Shown here: positions 8,766-17,658 of the stretch, one piece after another
Layout of the letters: each line of letters starts with the position of its first letter
Numbering within the stretch: the stretch's first letter is position 1
Source of the DNA: Holtiella sp036655075
GTDB taxonomy: Bacteria > Bacillota > Clostridia > Lachnospirales > Cellulosilyticaceae
Assembly: GCF_036655075.1 (NCBI RefSeq)
Contig: NZ_JAVVQU010000004.1
Coordinates: 47,998-111,997, forward strand
Direction: 5' to 3'
DNA: 64,000 bases
The notes under the pieces: model-generated
What the model was told of the DNA's origin: nothing
Database searches by the model: none
The model's input: only the letters and a program-made list of their open reading frames with translations
Translations under genes and position numbers: made by a program

Positions 8766-10232
8766 ATGCGTAAAAAGAAAAACTTGTTAATCTATCTTTT
8801 AATAGCAGTGCTCTGTATTCCGAGTCTAGTATTCGCTAAGAATACCAATGAGATGTCTTATGCATATGACTATTGGGCTAGAGTTATTGAAGATATTCCT
8901 TTCTTTGAATTCTATAAAACAATAGATCAAGGAAGTATGGGAGATGTAAAAGTTTCAAGTATGGATGATGTAACTGTTTCTGGGGACAGAATCTATATTG
9001 TAGATAGTGTTGAGTCTAGAGTCAATGTATTTAATTCAGATTTTGAGCTTATCACGTCTATTAAGGTAGTGCGTAATGAAGAAGGCAAAATTGCCATTGA
9101 TCCAAAAACTAAGAATCAAATTGTATTAAATGCACCAGAAGGTGTATTCATCCACGAACAAGAAGAAGAAATTTACATTGCAGATACAGGGAATCAAAGA
9201 ATTGTTGTATTAAATGAAAAAGACTTCTCTCTTAAAAAGATTATTGAATCACCTAAAAATATAGTTGGACAAACTGTATTCAAACCTTCAAAAATTGTAG
9301 TGGATAGAATCAATAGAATCTATGTAGTTGTGCAATCAGGGTTTGAAGGGATTGTTGAGCTTAACCAAGATGGTGAATTCGTAAGATACTTTGGGGTTAA
9401 TAAACCAAAAGTAAACTTACTTGACCATTTCTGGAGACAACAAGCTTCGGAAGAACAAAAAGCTAAGATGCAAAAAGTTCTAGCACCATCTTTCAATAAT
9501 ATTGAAATAGATGAAGAAGGTTTCATCTATGCAACAACTCAAGATAGTAGTGCACGAGATGCAGTATTTAGATTTAACCCTAAAGGGGAGAATGTACTTC
9601 GTGAGAATGGGTTCTGGAAAGTAAGAGGAGATTTAAACCTAGATATGGACTCTTCTGCAACAAGAGTCAGTAAGTTTACAGATATTGCACTTACTGATTA
9701 TGGTACATATGCAGTATTAGATAAAGAAAAAGGACGTATCTTCATTTATAACTTTGATGGAGAGCTTATGAATATCTTTGGCGGCAAAGGCTATATGAAA
9801 GGTGAACTTGCTGATCCTACTTCTATTGCTTGGATTGGAGAGAACTTAATTGTAACAGACAAACAAATGAAAGCAGCTTATATCTATAAACCAACTGAAT
9901 TTGGGACCTTAGCACTTAGTGCAGCAGAGGCTTACTTTAATGGGGACTGGGATAAAGCAACAGAACTTTTATTAGAGGCAGTTGCAATTAACGGAAACTA
10001 TGAGATGGCATACTCAACAATTGGTAAATCTTATCTTATGAAGGAAGACTATGAAACAGCAATGTACTACTTCAAACTAGGAGATAACCAAGAGTATTAT
10101 TCAAAAGCATTTAATGGTTATAGAGGTATTTGGATTCAAGAGCATTTTGGTTGGATTTTTGCTGCAATTGTATTAGTGATATGCGGAGTAATTTTCTCTG
10201 AATGGCGCTATTATAAAAAGCAGAAAATGTAA
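8766..10232 (+). CDS. NHL-repeat/TPR protein with C-terminal membrane anchor
   Basis: The start at ATG 8766 is preferred over 8751 because GGGGGTG sits 7 bp before it and a clean signal peptide then follows (MRKKKNLLIYLLIAVLCIPS ... FAKN). Residues ~60-370 contain NHL-type beta-propeller repeats (VFIHEQEEEIYIADTGNQRI, IEIDEEGFIYATTQDSS). Residues ~385-450 form one or two TPR-like helical hairpins (AEAYFNGDWDKATELLLEAV). A single membrane helix (IFAAIVLVICGVIF) ends the protein, so the propeller should face outward. The combination suggests a scaffold or sensor for the two transporter pairs rather than an enzyme. The function is not established; I infer a role with its operon partners. Confidence 0.75.
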   Translation: MRKKKNLLIYLLIAVLCIPSLVFAKNTNEMSYAYDYWARVIEDIPFFEFYKTIDQGSMGDVKVSSMDDVTVSGDRIYIVDSVESRVNVFNSDFELITSIKVVRNEEGKIAIDPKTKNQIVLNAPEGVFIHEQEEEIYIADTGNQRIVVLNEKDFSLKKIIESPKNIVGQTVFKPSKIVVDRINRIYVVVQSGFEGIVELNQDGEFVRYFGVNKPKVNLLDHFWRQQASEEQKAKMQKVLAPSFNNIEIDEEGFIYATTQDSSARDAVFRFNPKGENVLRENGFWKVRGDLNLDMDSSATRVSKFTDIALTDYGTYAVLDKEKGRIFIYNFDGELMNIFGGKGYMKGELADPTSIAWIGENLIVTDKQMKAAYIYKPTEFGTLALSAAEAYFNGDWDKATELLLEAVAINGNYEMAYSTIGKSYLMKEDYETAMYYFKLGDNQEYYSKAFNGYRGIWIQEHFGWIFAAIVLVICGVIFSEWRYYKKQKM

Positions 10233-10245
10233 GGAGGGTGTAAAA

Positions 10246-10872
10246 ATGAATAAAGTTGTTGAAGATCTTAAATACCTAAAATATACGCTTTTTCACCCAT
10301 TCGATGCGTTTTATGAAATTAAATGGCGTGGAAAAGGAAATATATGGATAGCTACATGCTTAATTTTAGCTTATGGAATTGCAATGATTCTAAGTAACCA
10401 ATATATGGGATTTGTAGTTAATTCATTCCCGGCTTATAAGATTAATAGTATTGCTACATTTGTATTAACAGTAGCACCAATGCTTTTATTTATTGTAAGT
10501 AACTGGAGCGTATCGACTTTATGTAATGGTAAGGGTAAAATGAAAGACTTATATGTGGTTATCGGTTATGCAGTTTGTCCAATGCTTTTACTCCAAATTA
10601 TTACAATTGGAGTAAGTAATATCATTATTATAGAAGAAGCAAGTTTACTCTATTCTTTCAATGCGATAGGGATGTTATGGTTCTACTATTTAGTATTCTG
10701 TGGGGTTACAACTGTTCATGAATACACAGCGAAAGAAAGTGTAATTACGTTAGTAGCAACAGCTGTAGCTGCTATCATTATTATCTTTATCAGCGTACTT
10801 TATTTCTCTTTAATGGAGCAAGTTGTCAATTTCGTGTTGACATTGGCACAAGAATTTATCAGAAGGTGGTGA
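10246..10872 (+). CDS. Yip1-family-like integral membrane protein
   Basis: 208 residues with a short cytoplasmic start (LKYLKYTLFHPFDAFYEIKW, the usual entry into Yip1-type proteins) and about five hydrophobic helices. Bacterial Yip1 proteins have no firmly assigned role. An AAGGAGGG site precedes the ATG, 13 bp after the previous stop, and only 4 bp separate it from the DUF5696 gene. Its fixed place between the NHL/TPR and DUF5696 genes suggests these three form a membrane assembly linked to the permeases (inference). Confidence 0.7.
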   Translation: MNKVVEDLKYLKYTLFHPFDAFYEIKWRGKGNIWIATCLILAYGIAMILSNQYMGFVVNSFPAYKINSIATFVLTVAPMLLFIVSNWSVSTLCNGKGKMKDLYVVIGYAVCPMLLLQIITIGVSNIIIIEEASLLYSFNAIGMLWFYYLVFCGVTTVHEYTAKESVITLVATAVAAIIIIFISVLYFSLMEQVVNFVLTLAQEFIRRW

Positions 10873-10876
10873 GCGA

Positions 10877-13444
10877 ATGAATAAGAAAATACGCAATATT
10901 ATTCTAGGGTTAGTAGCAGCAGTAGTTTTAGTCACAGGAAGCATCAAGGTCATTCCTCACCTTGCACTCAAAGAATCAAAGATAGAGCATGTTGAAGGCG
11001 AGAGTATGGTAGAGGTAAAAGGAGCTATAGATATTCAACAAGGAGAGGTCTTAGTTGCAGAGTCTGCAACTAAGGAGCTTCACCTTGATACAGATACACT
11101 CGATATTCGAGTAGTCGATAAAGATACACAAAAAGAGTGGACAAGTAAAGTTGAATTACCAAGTAATAACAAAGAAAAATCTATTGTAAACATCTCTTAC
11201 TTGAGTGGGGATAATAAAAAACATGAGTGGGATGCTTATGCAAATGTTATTGAACCAGGCAATTATAATATCGATCAGGTTGAAAATGGTGTAAAGCTTA
11301 GTTTGTACTTCCAAACTTCATCTAAAAAACCAGATCAGTTGTTACCAAGTTATCTCAGTGCTGAACATCTGGAAAACAGATTTTATGCGGAAATAGATAA
11401 ACTAGGTAAAGATGGCATTATTAGTGAGAAACAAGTTACTAACTACAAAAATATCTTAAAGAAAGTCTACATTAAGGACTTAGTAAAAGGTGGATTTAAA
11501 ATTATTGATTCAAATAGTTTGCCACCAAGTGCAGTAAAACAACTTAATGAAATGGTACAACTTATTGGTTATACTGAAGAGATGGTAAAAGCAGATAATG
11601 AAGCAGCTGGACTTGATATAGAAATTCCACAAGTTGCAAGCTTTAAAGTAGTAGTGGATGTCCTGCTAGATGGTGAAGATCTTGTTATCAATGTGCCAAC
11701 AAGTGAGTGTACAAGTGGCAATGACTACTTTGCACTTCAAAACATAGAGGTATATTCAACATTTGGTTATGCATCTTCAGACAAAGTTGAAGAGGGTTAT
11801 ATTATGATTCCTGATGGGGCAGGTGCGCTATTTGAGCTTAATACTTATAATAGTAGCTATCCTCAGTATTCAAGACCTGTATATAACAATACATACTATG
11901 ATCAAATGTATCAAATGCCAACTTTTAAAGAAAATTTACACATGCCAGTATTTGGTATGACATATGGTAAAGATGCAAATGCTACACATGGATTCATGGG
12001 AATTATTGAATCAGGTGCAGAACTTGCAAGTGTAAATGTACGTCTGGGGACTAACGATATTTCTACAGGTGGGAATGTAAATAACAAAGTTTATTCAAGT
12101 GTAGATTTATTGCAATATTCAAGGGTAAAACTTATGGGTCCATATAGCGATAATGATAGTAGGTATTTAGCAGCTACAGATAAAATTGATATGGATTACA
12201 CAGTAAGATACAAACTCTTTGATGAGGCAGTAACTTATTTTAATATGGCAAATGCCTATAAAGAATATCTTGTAGAGAAACATGATCTTACAATGTCTTA
12301 CACAACTGAACCTAAAATGTACTTAGATGTACTTGGGGCATTGACTATTCCAGCGCGTATTGTGGGGATACCATATGATAAGACGATTTCTATGACAGAT
12401 TACAAACAAGCACAAGCTATAGTGGAAGAGCTTAGTGATATGAATCTTGTTCTTAACTATGAAGGGGCCTTCTTCGGTGGAGAAAAAACAGGTCTACCAA
12501 CAAAGGCTAAGCTAGTAAAAGAAAATGGAAGTAATAAAGATCTTGAAGCATTAATGAATATGGTAGCAGAGAAAAATGATGAGATTTTCTTTGGAACAGA
12601 CTTAATGACTGTTAAAGATACAAGCTATCCATTTGATGCTAAAGTACATGGGCTCTATAACTATGATAGTAAACCAGTAGAAATTTATGACTACGATTAT
12701 ACAACAGGTAAGTTCTCTCCTGAGTTTGACCCAACATATCGTATTCATCCAAAATTCTTTGGAAACATTGTAGATCGTTTCGTAGCAGGAACACAAGAAC
12801 TTAGTAATATTGCTATTGGTGATGTACCAAATACATATTATGCAAGTTATAAAGAAGAAGAAGTGCTTAATCCTATTGAAGCAAATCAAATGATAGAATC
12901 AGGCCTCGCTAAGTTGGATGAAAATAAGGTATTAGCTTTTAATAATCCAAATATGAATACATTACCTTACTGCGATTATGCTGTAAACATTTCAAGAGAG
13001 AGCAGTAATTATGGTACAATGTATACAAGCATTCCGTTTAGACAGCTTGTTATGAATGGTCTTGTAGAATATACAACACTTAATGCAAATATGTCTAAAG
13101 AAAGTATGGATTACTTCTTATTACAAGCTCTAGAAGTAGGTAGTTATCCTAAATTTACAGTAAGTGCAACAAACCAAGATGTTCTTAAAGATTCACCATA
13201 TAGAGAGTACTTAAGTGTAGATTACAACACACTTAAACCAGAGATGGAAGCACTTTATACTGAATATGTGGAAGCCTTTAATACAATTGGAACTACAGAA
13301 ATTAAAAATCATAGACTACTTGATGCAGGTGCCTTTGAGACTGAGTATGCAAATGGAACAAAAGTACTTGTAAACTACAATCCATATCCAGTTCAAGTTG
13401 AAGGACGCACACTGGATGCGGTAGGGTATGAGATTATTAAATAA
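10877..13444 (+). CDS. DUF5696-type exported or membrane-anchored protein
   Basis: 855 residues with an N-terminal hydrophobic signal/anchor (IILGLVAAVVLVTGSIKVI). I recognise the overall pattern as DUF5696: a beta-rich first half with the turn GYIMIPDGAGALFELNTYN, a central region with alternating strands and helices that reads like a barrel (LVLNYEGAFFGGEKTG, EIFFGTDLMTVKDTSYPFDA), and a C-terminal beta segment (YANGTKVLVNYNPYPVQVEG). That last segment resembles the C-terminal sandwich of some glycoside hydrolases such as GH101/GH129 relatives, so an unrecognised glycan-active enzyme is possible, but no catalytic pair can be assigned by eye. An AAGGTGGTG site precedes the ATG. It links the two permease pairs of the operon. 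Confidence 0.65.
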   Translation: MNKKIRNIILGLVAAVVLVTGSIKVIPHLALKESKIEHVEGESMVEVKGAIDIQQGEVLVAESATKELHLDTDTLDIRVVDKDTQKEWTSKVELPSNNKEKSIVNISYLSGDNKKHEWDAYANVIEPGNYNIDQVENGVKLSLYFQTSSKKPDQLLPSYLSAEHLENRFYAEIDKLGKDGIISEKQVTNYKNILKKVYIKDLVKGGFKIIDSNSLPPSAVKQLNEMVQLIGYTEEMVKADNEAAGLDIEIPQVASFKVVVDVLLDGEDLVINVPTSECTSGNDYFALQNIEVYSTFGYASSDKVEEGYIMIPDGAGALFELNTYNSSYPQYSRPVYNNTYYDQMYQMPTFKENLHMPVFGMTYGKDANATHGFMGIIESGAELASVNVRLGTNDISTGGNVNNKVYSSVDLLQYSRVKLMGPYSDNDSRYLAATDKIDMDYTVRYKLFDEAVTYFNMANAYKEYLVEKHDLTMSYTTEPKMYLDVLGALTIPARIVGIPYDKTISMTDYKQAQAIVEELSDMNLVLNYEGAFFGGEKTGLPTKAKLVKENGSNKDLEALMNMVAEKNDEIFFGTDLMTVKDTSYPFDAKVHGLYNYDSKPVEIYDYDYTTGKFSPEFDPTYRIHPKFFGNIVDRFVAGTQELSNIAIGDVPNTYYASYKEEEVLNPIEANQMIESGLAKLDENKVLAFNNPNMNTLPYCDYAVNISRESSNYGTMYTSIPFRQLVMNGLVEYTTLNANMSKESMDYFLLQALEVGSYPKFTVSATNQDVLKDSPYREYLSVDYNTLKPEMEALYTEYVEAFNTIGTTEIKNHRLLDAGAFETEYANGTKVLVNYNPYPVQVEGRTLDAVGYEIIK

Positions 13445-13461
13445 TTGAGGGAGGATATAAA

Positions 13462-14361
13462 ATGAGAGCATTAAAATATTCAACAAAGAGAAAAATACAT
13501 GGCTTTATTTTTATCTTGCCTTGGATAATCGGATTTATTACATTCTTTGCAATACCTATTATAAATACAACGATTTATTCTTTTAACCAGGTATCAGTTG
13601 GTCAAGCTGGGGGAATGAATTTAGTATTCTCAGGTATGCAAAACTATGTAGATCTGTTTAAGACAGAGGTTACGACAACGAATGCCCAAGTATTACGATT
13701 ACTTGTAGAAGAAAATCAAAAAATATTGGTTAATGTACCACTTACTTTAATTTTCTCCTTGTTCTTAGCATTAATTATCAATGCGAAGTTCCCAGGAAGA
13801 GCGATTGTACGTATTGTTTTCTTCTTACCAATTATACTTGGTTTAGACGTTGTTGTAGCTATGATGAATATTGATACAGGTATGATGACTCAAACAGCTA
13901 CAACAGCAGTATTTGCAGAGACTTCCTTTGCAGAATCTATTCTACAGTTTACTGGATTGCCACCAGAGATAGTTATGTTTATCCAACAGACGATTACAGG
14001 TATTTTTGCACTGATTACAAAATCAGGGGTACAGACCTTAATCTTCTTAGCAGGACTTCAATCTATTAGTCCAGCTCTTTATGAAGTAGCAAAAATCGAA
14101 GGGGCAACTACATATGAAACATTCTGGAAAGTAACAATTCCATCAACAGCAAACATTATATTTTTCGTAGCAATCTACACACTTGTTGAGCTGTTCTTAA
14201 GTTCTCCAGTAACAAAAGAAATTCATAACTTTGCGTTTGTGAAGAGTAAGATTGGTGTAGGTTCTGCACTTTCTATTGTCTTTATTCTTAATGCAGTTGT
14301 ATTACTTGTAGTTATTAGCTGGTTCTTGAAGAAGGTGGTGAAACTAGATTATGGAAAATAA
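13462..14361 (+). CDS. Carbohydrate ABC transporter permease, second pair (first subunit)
   Basis: 299 residues with six membrane helices; the EAA loop reads YEVAKIEGATTYETFWKVTI. An extended loop after the first helix (residues ~45-85) is longer than in the first permease pair. A GAGGGAGGA site precedes it. The next gene begins inside its last four codons, so the two are translationally coupled. A second permease pair in one operon, with a receptor count of two, suggests either two importers or a divided one. Confidence 0.88.
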   Translation: MRALKYSTKRKIHGFIFILPWIIGFITFFAIPIINTTIYSFNQVSVGQAGGMNLVFSGMQNYVDLFKTEVTTTNAQVLRLLVEENQKILVNVPLTLIFSLFLALIINAKFPGRAIVRIVFFLPIILGLDVVVAMMNIDTGMMTQTATTAVFAETSFAESILQFTGLPPEIVMFIQQTITGIFALITKSGVQTLIFLAGLQSISPALYEVAKIEGATTYETFWKVTIPSTANIIFFVAIYTLVELFLSSPVTKEIHNFAFVKSKIGVGSALSIVFILNAVVLLVVISWFLKKVVKLDYGK

Positions 14362-15385
14362 AGGAACTTATAACAATAGATTTGTAAAAGCAAGGGAATT
14401 GAAAAGTGCAAAGATACCATGGGATGGCTACCGAATTAAGAAGGAAGCGATGGGTATTGGTTATAAGATTTGTTTCTATTCTCTAATAGCAGGATTATGT
14501 TTCGTAATCCTCTATCCTATGTTAAAACTTTTCCCACTAGTTGTTGGGGAGATGTCAGACTTAGGTAACCCAGATGTTATCTGGATTCCAAAAGAGTTTT
14601 CACTTCTAAGCTTTAAAGCAGCCTTTAAGATTGCAATGGGTGGAAGTATTATGGGACTTGGTATTTCACTTCTCTATGCTTTAAGTATAGCGCTTATTCA
14701 AGTATTTATGAGTGCTATGGCAGGATATTCTCTTGCGAGAATTGACTTTAAAGGAAGAAATATAATCTTTGCTTTAGTAGTACTTACATTCTTAGTACCA
14801 CCACAAGCGTTATTAATTTCTCAATACCTCCATTTTAAACAATTTGACATATTTGGTCTTATTACATTATTAAATGGTTCTACGATAGATTTGATTAACC
14901 AACCATACGTTCTTTATATTTTAGCCTTCTTAGGTTTTGGCGTAAAACAAGGACTCTTTATTTTCATCTTTAGACAGTTCTTCATTACAATGCCAGCTGA
15001 GTTCGAAGAAGCAGCTGTAATTGATGGTTGTGGTTTCTACCGTACATACTTCAAAATCATGTTCCCCAATGCAATGCCTCCAATTATGACAGTTGGTGTC
15101 CTTTCATTCGTATGGAACTACGGAGATGTTTACTATACAAACTACTTCCATCCAGACGGACCATATTTAAGTGTTGTGCTACAACGTTTATTTGGGCCAG
15201 AACAAAGGGAAAAAATTAATAGTATACTGTTTGACCAATTCAATGTGTTCTTAACTAGTCAGCTCACATTTGATGCAACAAGACAAGCAGCACTTCTATT
15301 ATTCTTAATTCCACTTATCATTGTATACTTTATCGTACAAAGACATTTGGTAGAAAGTCTCGAAAGATCTGGTATTGTTGGATAA
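14351..15385 (+). CDS. Carbohydrate ABC transporter permease, second pair (second subunit)
   Basis: 344 residues, about 60 longer than usual because of an N-terminal cytoplasmic extension and a long loop before the last helix (YTNYFHPDGPYLSVVLQRLF). The EAA loop reads FEEAAVIDGCGFYRTYFKIM. It overlaps the previous gene by 11 bp, and a GGTGGTG site lies in the end of that gene. It is the last gene of the operon; a terminator follows within 10 bp. Confidence 0.88.
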   Translation: MENKGTYNNRFVKARELKSAKIPWDGYRIKKEAMGIGYKICFYSLIAGLCFVILYPMLKLFPLVVGEMSDLGNPDVIWIPKEFSLLSFKAAFKIAMGGSIMGLGISLLYALSIALIQVFMSAMAGYSLARIDFKGRNIIFALVVLTFLVPPQALLISQYLHFKQFDIFGLITLLNGSTIDLINQPYVLYILAFLGFGVKQGLFIFIFRQFFITMPAEFEEAAVIDGCGFYRTYFKIMFPNAMPPIMTVGVLSFVWNYGDVYYTNYFHPDGPYLSVVLQRLFGPEQREKINSILFDQFNVFLTSQLTFDATRQAALLLFLIPLIIVYFIVQRHLVESLERSGIVG

Positions 15386-15392
15386 AAGATAT

Positions 15393-15425
15393 GCCACAGA
15401 CTCATTTAGTCTGTGGCTTTTTTTA
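15393..15425 (+). terminator. Intrinsic terminator of the large transporter operon
   Basis: A perfect 10-bp GC-rich stem (GCCACAGACT with AGTCTGTGGC), a 5-nt loop and a run of eight T lie just after the stop at 15385. This defines the 3' end of the 13.4-kb operon. Confidence 0.92.
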
Positions 15426-15437
15426 GTAAAATAAATC

Positions 15438-15467
15438 TTGTCAGATACTACACAAAAATGTTATGAT
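15438..15467 (+). promoter_or_regulatory. Probable sigma-A promoter of the LacI-family gene
   Basis: TTGTCA at 15438-15443 and TATGAT at 15462-15467 are separated by 18 bp, each 5 of 6 to consensus. They lie 43-72 bp upstream of the regulator start, after the preceding terminator, so the regulator is transcribed on its own. Confidence 0.5.
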
Positions 15468-15509
15468 TGCATATAGCATTGATTCAGGAAGAATAAAAAG
15501 GAGGATAAG

Positions 15510-16508
15510 ATGGCCACTATAAAAGAAATTGCTGATAAAGCGGGTGTATCCATTACAACAGTGTCAAGAGTACTTAACTATGATGACACGCTCAATGTAT
15601 CAGAAACGACTAAGCAAAAAGTATTTGAGACGGCAGAAGAACTTAACTATACTACTTTACGAGTGAGAAAAAGTAAAAATCATAAATATACAATAGGCAT
15701 ATTAAATTGGTATACTCAAGAACAAGAGCTTAATGATCCTTATTACTTAGCGATACGTTTAGCAGCTGAAAAGAAGTGCCAAGAAAAAGGCTGTGCATAT
15801 AAGACGATTGATAGTATTCAACACATTAGAGAATACAAGGATATCGATGGAATTATTGGCATTGGAAAATTCGGAGAGAATGAAATTAACAAGTTAGAGG
15901 CATTGAGTAAAAATATTGTTATCGTTGACTATATTGATGCCTACAATAAATATGATTGTGTGACCACAGACTATGAACATGGAACGGTAGCAGCACTTGA
16001 ACATTTGAGAGAACTTGGGCATACGCATATTGCTTACATTGGTGGCCAAGAGCGCATTAATAACGGAGAAAAAGTAATTGAAGATGCTAGGGAAAAAACT
16101 TATATACAATATATGTTTATCAACCTAGAGTATCATCCGGAGTGGGTAAGCAAAGGGAGTTTTACCCTGCAAGATGGGTATACCCTTATGAAAGAACTGC
16201 TTTCAAAAGATGATCGTCCAACCGCTTGTTTTGTTGCAAGTGATAGTATGGCAATAGGTGCGTATCGCGCTATCAATGAAAAGGGACTTAGTATACCTAA
16301 TGATATGAGCATTGTAGGATTCAATGATATTCAAACAGCTCAATTCCTAAGTCCAGCGCTTACAACAGTAAAAATTTATCCAGAGGCTATGGGTGAAACA
16401 GGTATTCAGATGCTTGTAGATCAAATTGAAAAAGGAAGTAGTATTAGTAAAAAAATTATTGTTTCTAATAAGTTGGTTATAAGAGAGAGTACGAAGCGTA
16501 TAAAATAA
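15510..16508 (+). CDS. LacI/GalR-family transcriptional regulator
   Basis: 332 residues. The N-terminal HTH (MATIKEIADKAGVSITTVSR, then VLNYDDTLNVSETTKQKVFE) includes the hinge helix region, and residues ~60-330 form a periplasmic-binding-type effector domain (HIAYIGGQERINNG, FVASDSMAIGAYRAINEKGL, MSIVGFNDIQTAQFLSPALT). This subgroup usually senses galactosides or other sugars and represses uptake and catabolic genes. It lies between the transporter operon and the galactose/GH84 genes and may control either. TTTACTA/TAGTAAA half-sites occur near galK and in the leader of the transporter operon. An AAGGAGGA site precedes the ATG. The effector is unknown. Confidence 0.9.
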   Translation: MATIKEIADKAGVSITTVSRVLNYDDTLNVSETTKQKVFETAEELNYTTLRVRKSKNHKYTIGILNWYTQEQELNDPYYLAIRLAAEKKCQEKGCAYKTIDSIQHIREYKDIDGIIGIGKFGENEINKLEALSKNIVIVDYIDAYNKYDCVTTDYEHGTVAALEHLRELGHTHIAYIGGQERINNGEKVIEDAREKTYIQYMFINLEYHPEWVSKGSFTLQDGYTLMKELLSKDDRPTACFVASDSMAIGAYRAINEKGLSIPNDMSIVGFNDIQTAQFLSPALTTVKIYPEAMGETGIQMLVDQIEKGSSISKKIIVSNKLVIRESTKRIK

Positions 16509-16564
16509 TAGTAGGTTTTACTTTGTAAGTAATAAAATACAGTAAAATTTAAAAAGTAAGAAGT

Positions 16565-16607
16565 AAATAGAAGAAGGAAGGGGAGTATCCCCTTCCTTCT
16601 TCTATTT
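16565..16607. terminator. Bidirectional terminator between lacI-type gene and galM
   Basis: A perfect 20-bp inverted repeat (16565-16584 with 16588-16607) with a 3-nt loop lies between the convergent regulator and galM. It includes the galM stop codon and is A/T-flanked on both sides, so it can end transcription in both directions. Confidence 0.85.
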
Positions 16608-17639
16608 GATGCAGAATTTAAATTGAGTAGATGCTTTATAGGGTTCGCCTTTTTTGAGTAGGCTGCCTTCTTTGAAACATTCATTATAGCCAATAGGTAG
16701 GTTTTGTGTTTCAAAACAAATGGCTCTACGTGGAGAGGCTAAGGTATCATTTTCTAGTATGAGTGGATCTGCAAAGTTCATAGTATACAGGACTAAAGCA
16801 GGTTGATTCGTTGAGACAACCATTAAACGTCCAGTAGCTTCGTGATAGAGGCTAGCACAAGGCTTTATATCAGATGTCAATATCCAAGGGTGGTCATAAC
16901 CACGTTGAGGTGCCATAAAGGCATCATCAATATGAGTACCAAGACTACGAGGGGTGTTAAAGTCAAAGATTGGATGTGCTTTAATATTTAACAATTGTCC
17001 TGTTGGGATATTGGTGTTATCTAGCGCTGCAACTTGGTCGCTACGCACTTGCAAAATATGATTGGCAATATTTTCCTTTTCATAACCAGATAAGTTAAAA
17101 TAGGAATGGTTTGTTAAGTTAACTAAAGTATCTTGATCGCATTGTGCCTCATAATTGATTTCAAAAATGTTGTTTTCAGTAAGTGTATAGGTAACTTGAA
17201 CTTTCAAATTACCAGGGTAACCTTCTTCTCCATCAGGACTGAAGGAAGAGAGATGAACACCAGCAGAGTCTGAAGTGTGAAAGGATTCAACATTCCAAAG
17301 TTTTTTATCAAAACCTTCAAGACCACCATGCAAAGTATGATCACCTTGAGAAGGGGTAAGTTGATAAGTGTGATTTCCAATAGTAGCGTGACCTTTATAA
17401 ATGCGACCAGCTGTGCGACCTACTAAAGCACCAAAGAATGCAGGATTAACCAAATAATCTTCAAGATTCTTATAAGCTAATACTACATTTTCTAAGTTGC
17501 CACTTCGGTCAGGTACCATAATTTTTGTAATGATACCTCCGAGGTTTAAACATTCAATAACCATTCCAGACTGATTAGAAAAAGTTATTTTTTTGACTTG
17601 TTTTGCTCCTAATTGAATAGCTTCTATAGTAATAGACAT
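16602..17639 (-). CDS. galM: Aldose 1-epimerase (galactose mutarotase)
   Basis: It interconverts alpha and beta anomers of galactose or other hexoses, feeding galactokinase. 345 residues from ATG 17639. The frame extends upstream to a GTG (17684), but the ATG is preferred because it falls 19 bp after the GH84 stop and the protein then begins at the normal family position. Key motifs are GRTAGRIYKGHATIGNHTY near residue 70, GGLEGFDKKLW (substrate loop), NLTNHSYFNLSG (catalytic His) near residue 170, and CFETQNLPIGYN near the end. It follows GH84 on the same strand, so free hexose may be released by GH84 or another glycosidase. No signal peptide: cytoplasmic. Confidence 0.92.
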   Translation of the reverse strand: MSITIEAIQLGAKQVKKITFSNQSGMVIECLNLGGIITKIMVPDRSGNLENVVLAYKNLEDYLVNPAFFGALVGRTAGRIYKGHATIGNHTYQLTPSQGDHTLHGGLEGFDKKLWNVESFHTSDSAGVHLSSFSPDGEEGYPGNLKVQVTYTLTENNIFEINYEAQCDQDTLVNLTNHSYFNLSGYEKENIANHILQVRSDQVAALDNTNIPTGQLLNIKAHPIFDFNTPRSLGTHIDDAFMAPQRGYDHPWILTSDIKPCASLYHEATGRLMVVSTNQPALVLYTMNFADPLILENDTLASPRRAICFETQNLPIGYNECFKEGSLLKKGEPYKASTQFKFCIK

Positions 17640-17658
17640 ATGTATACCAGACTTTCTC

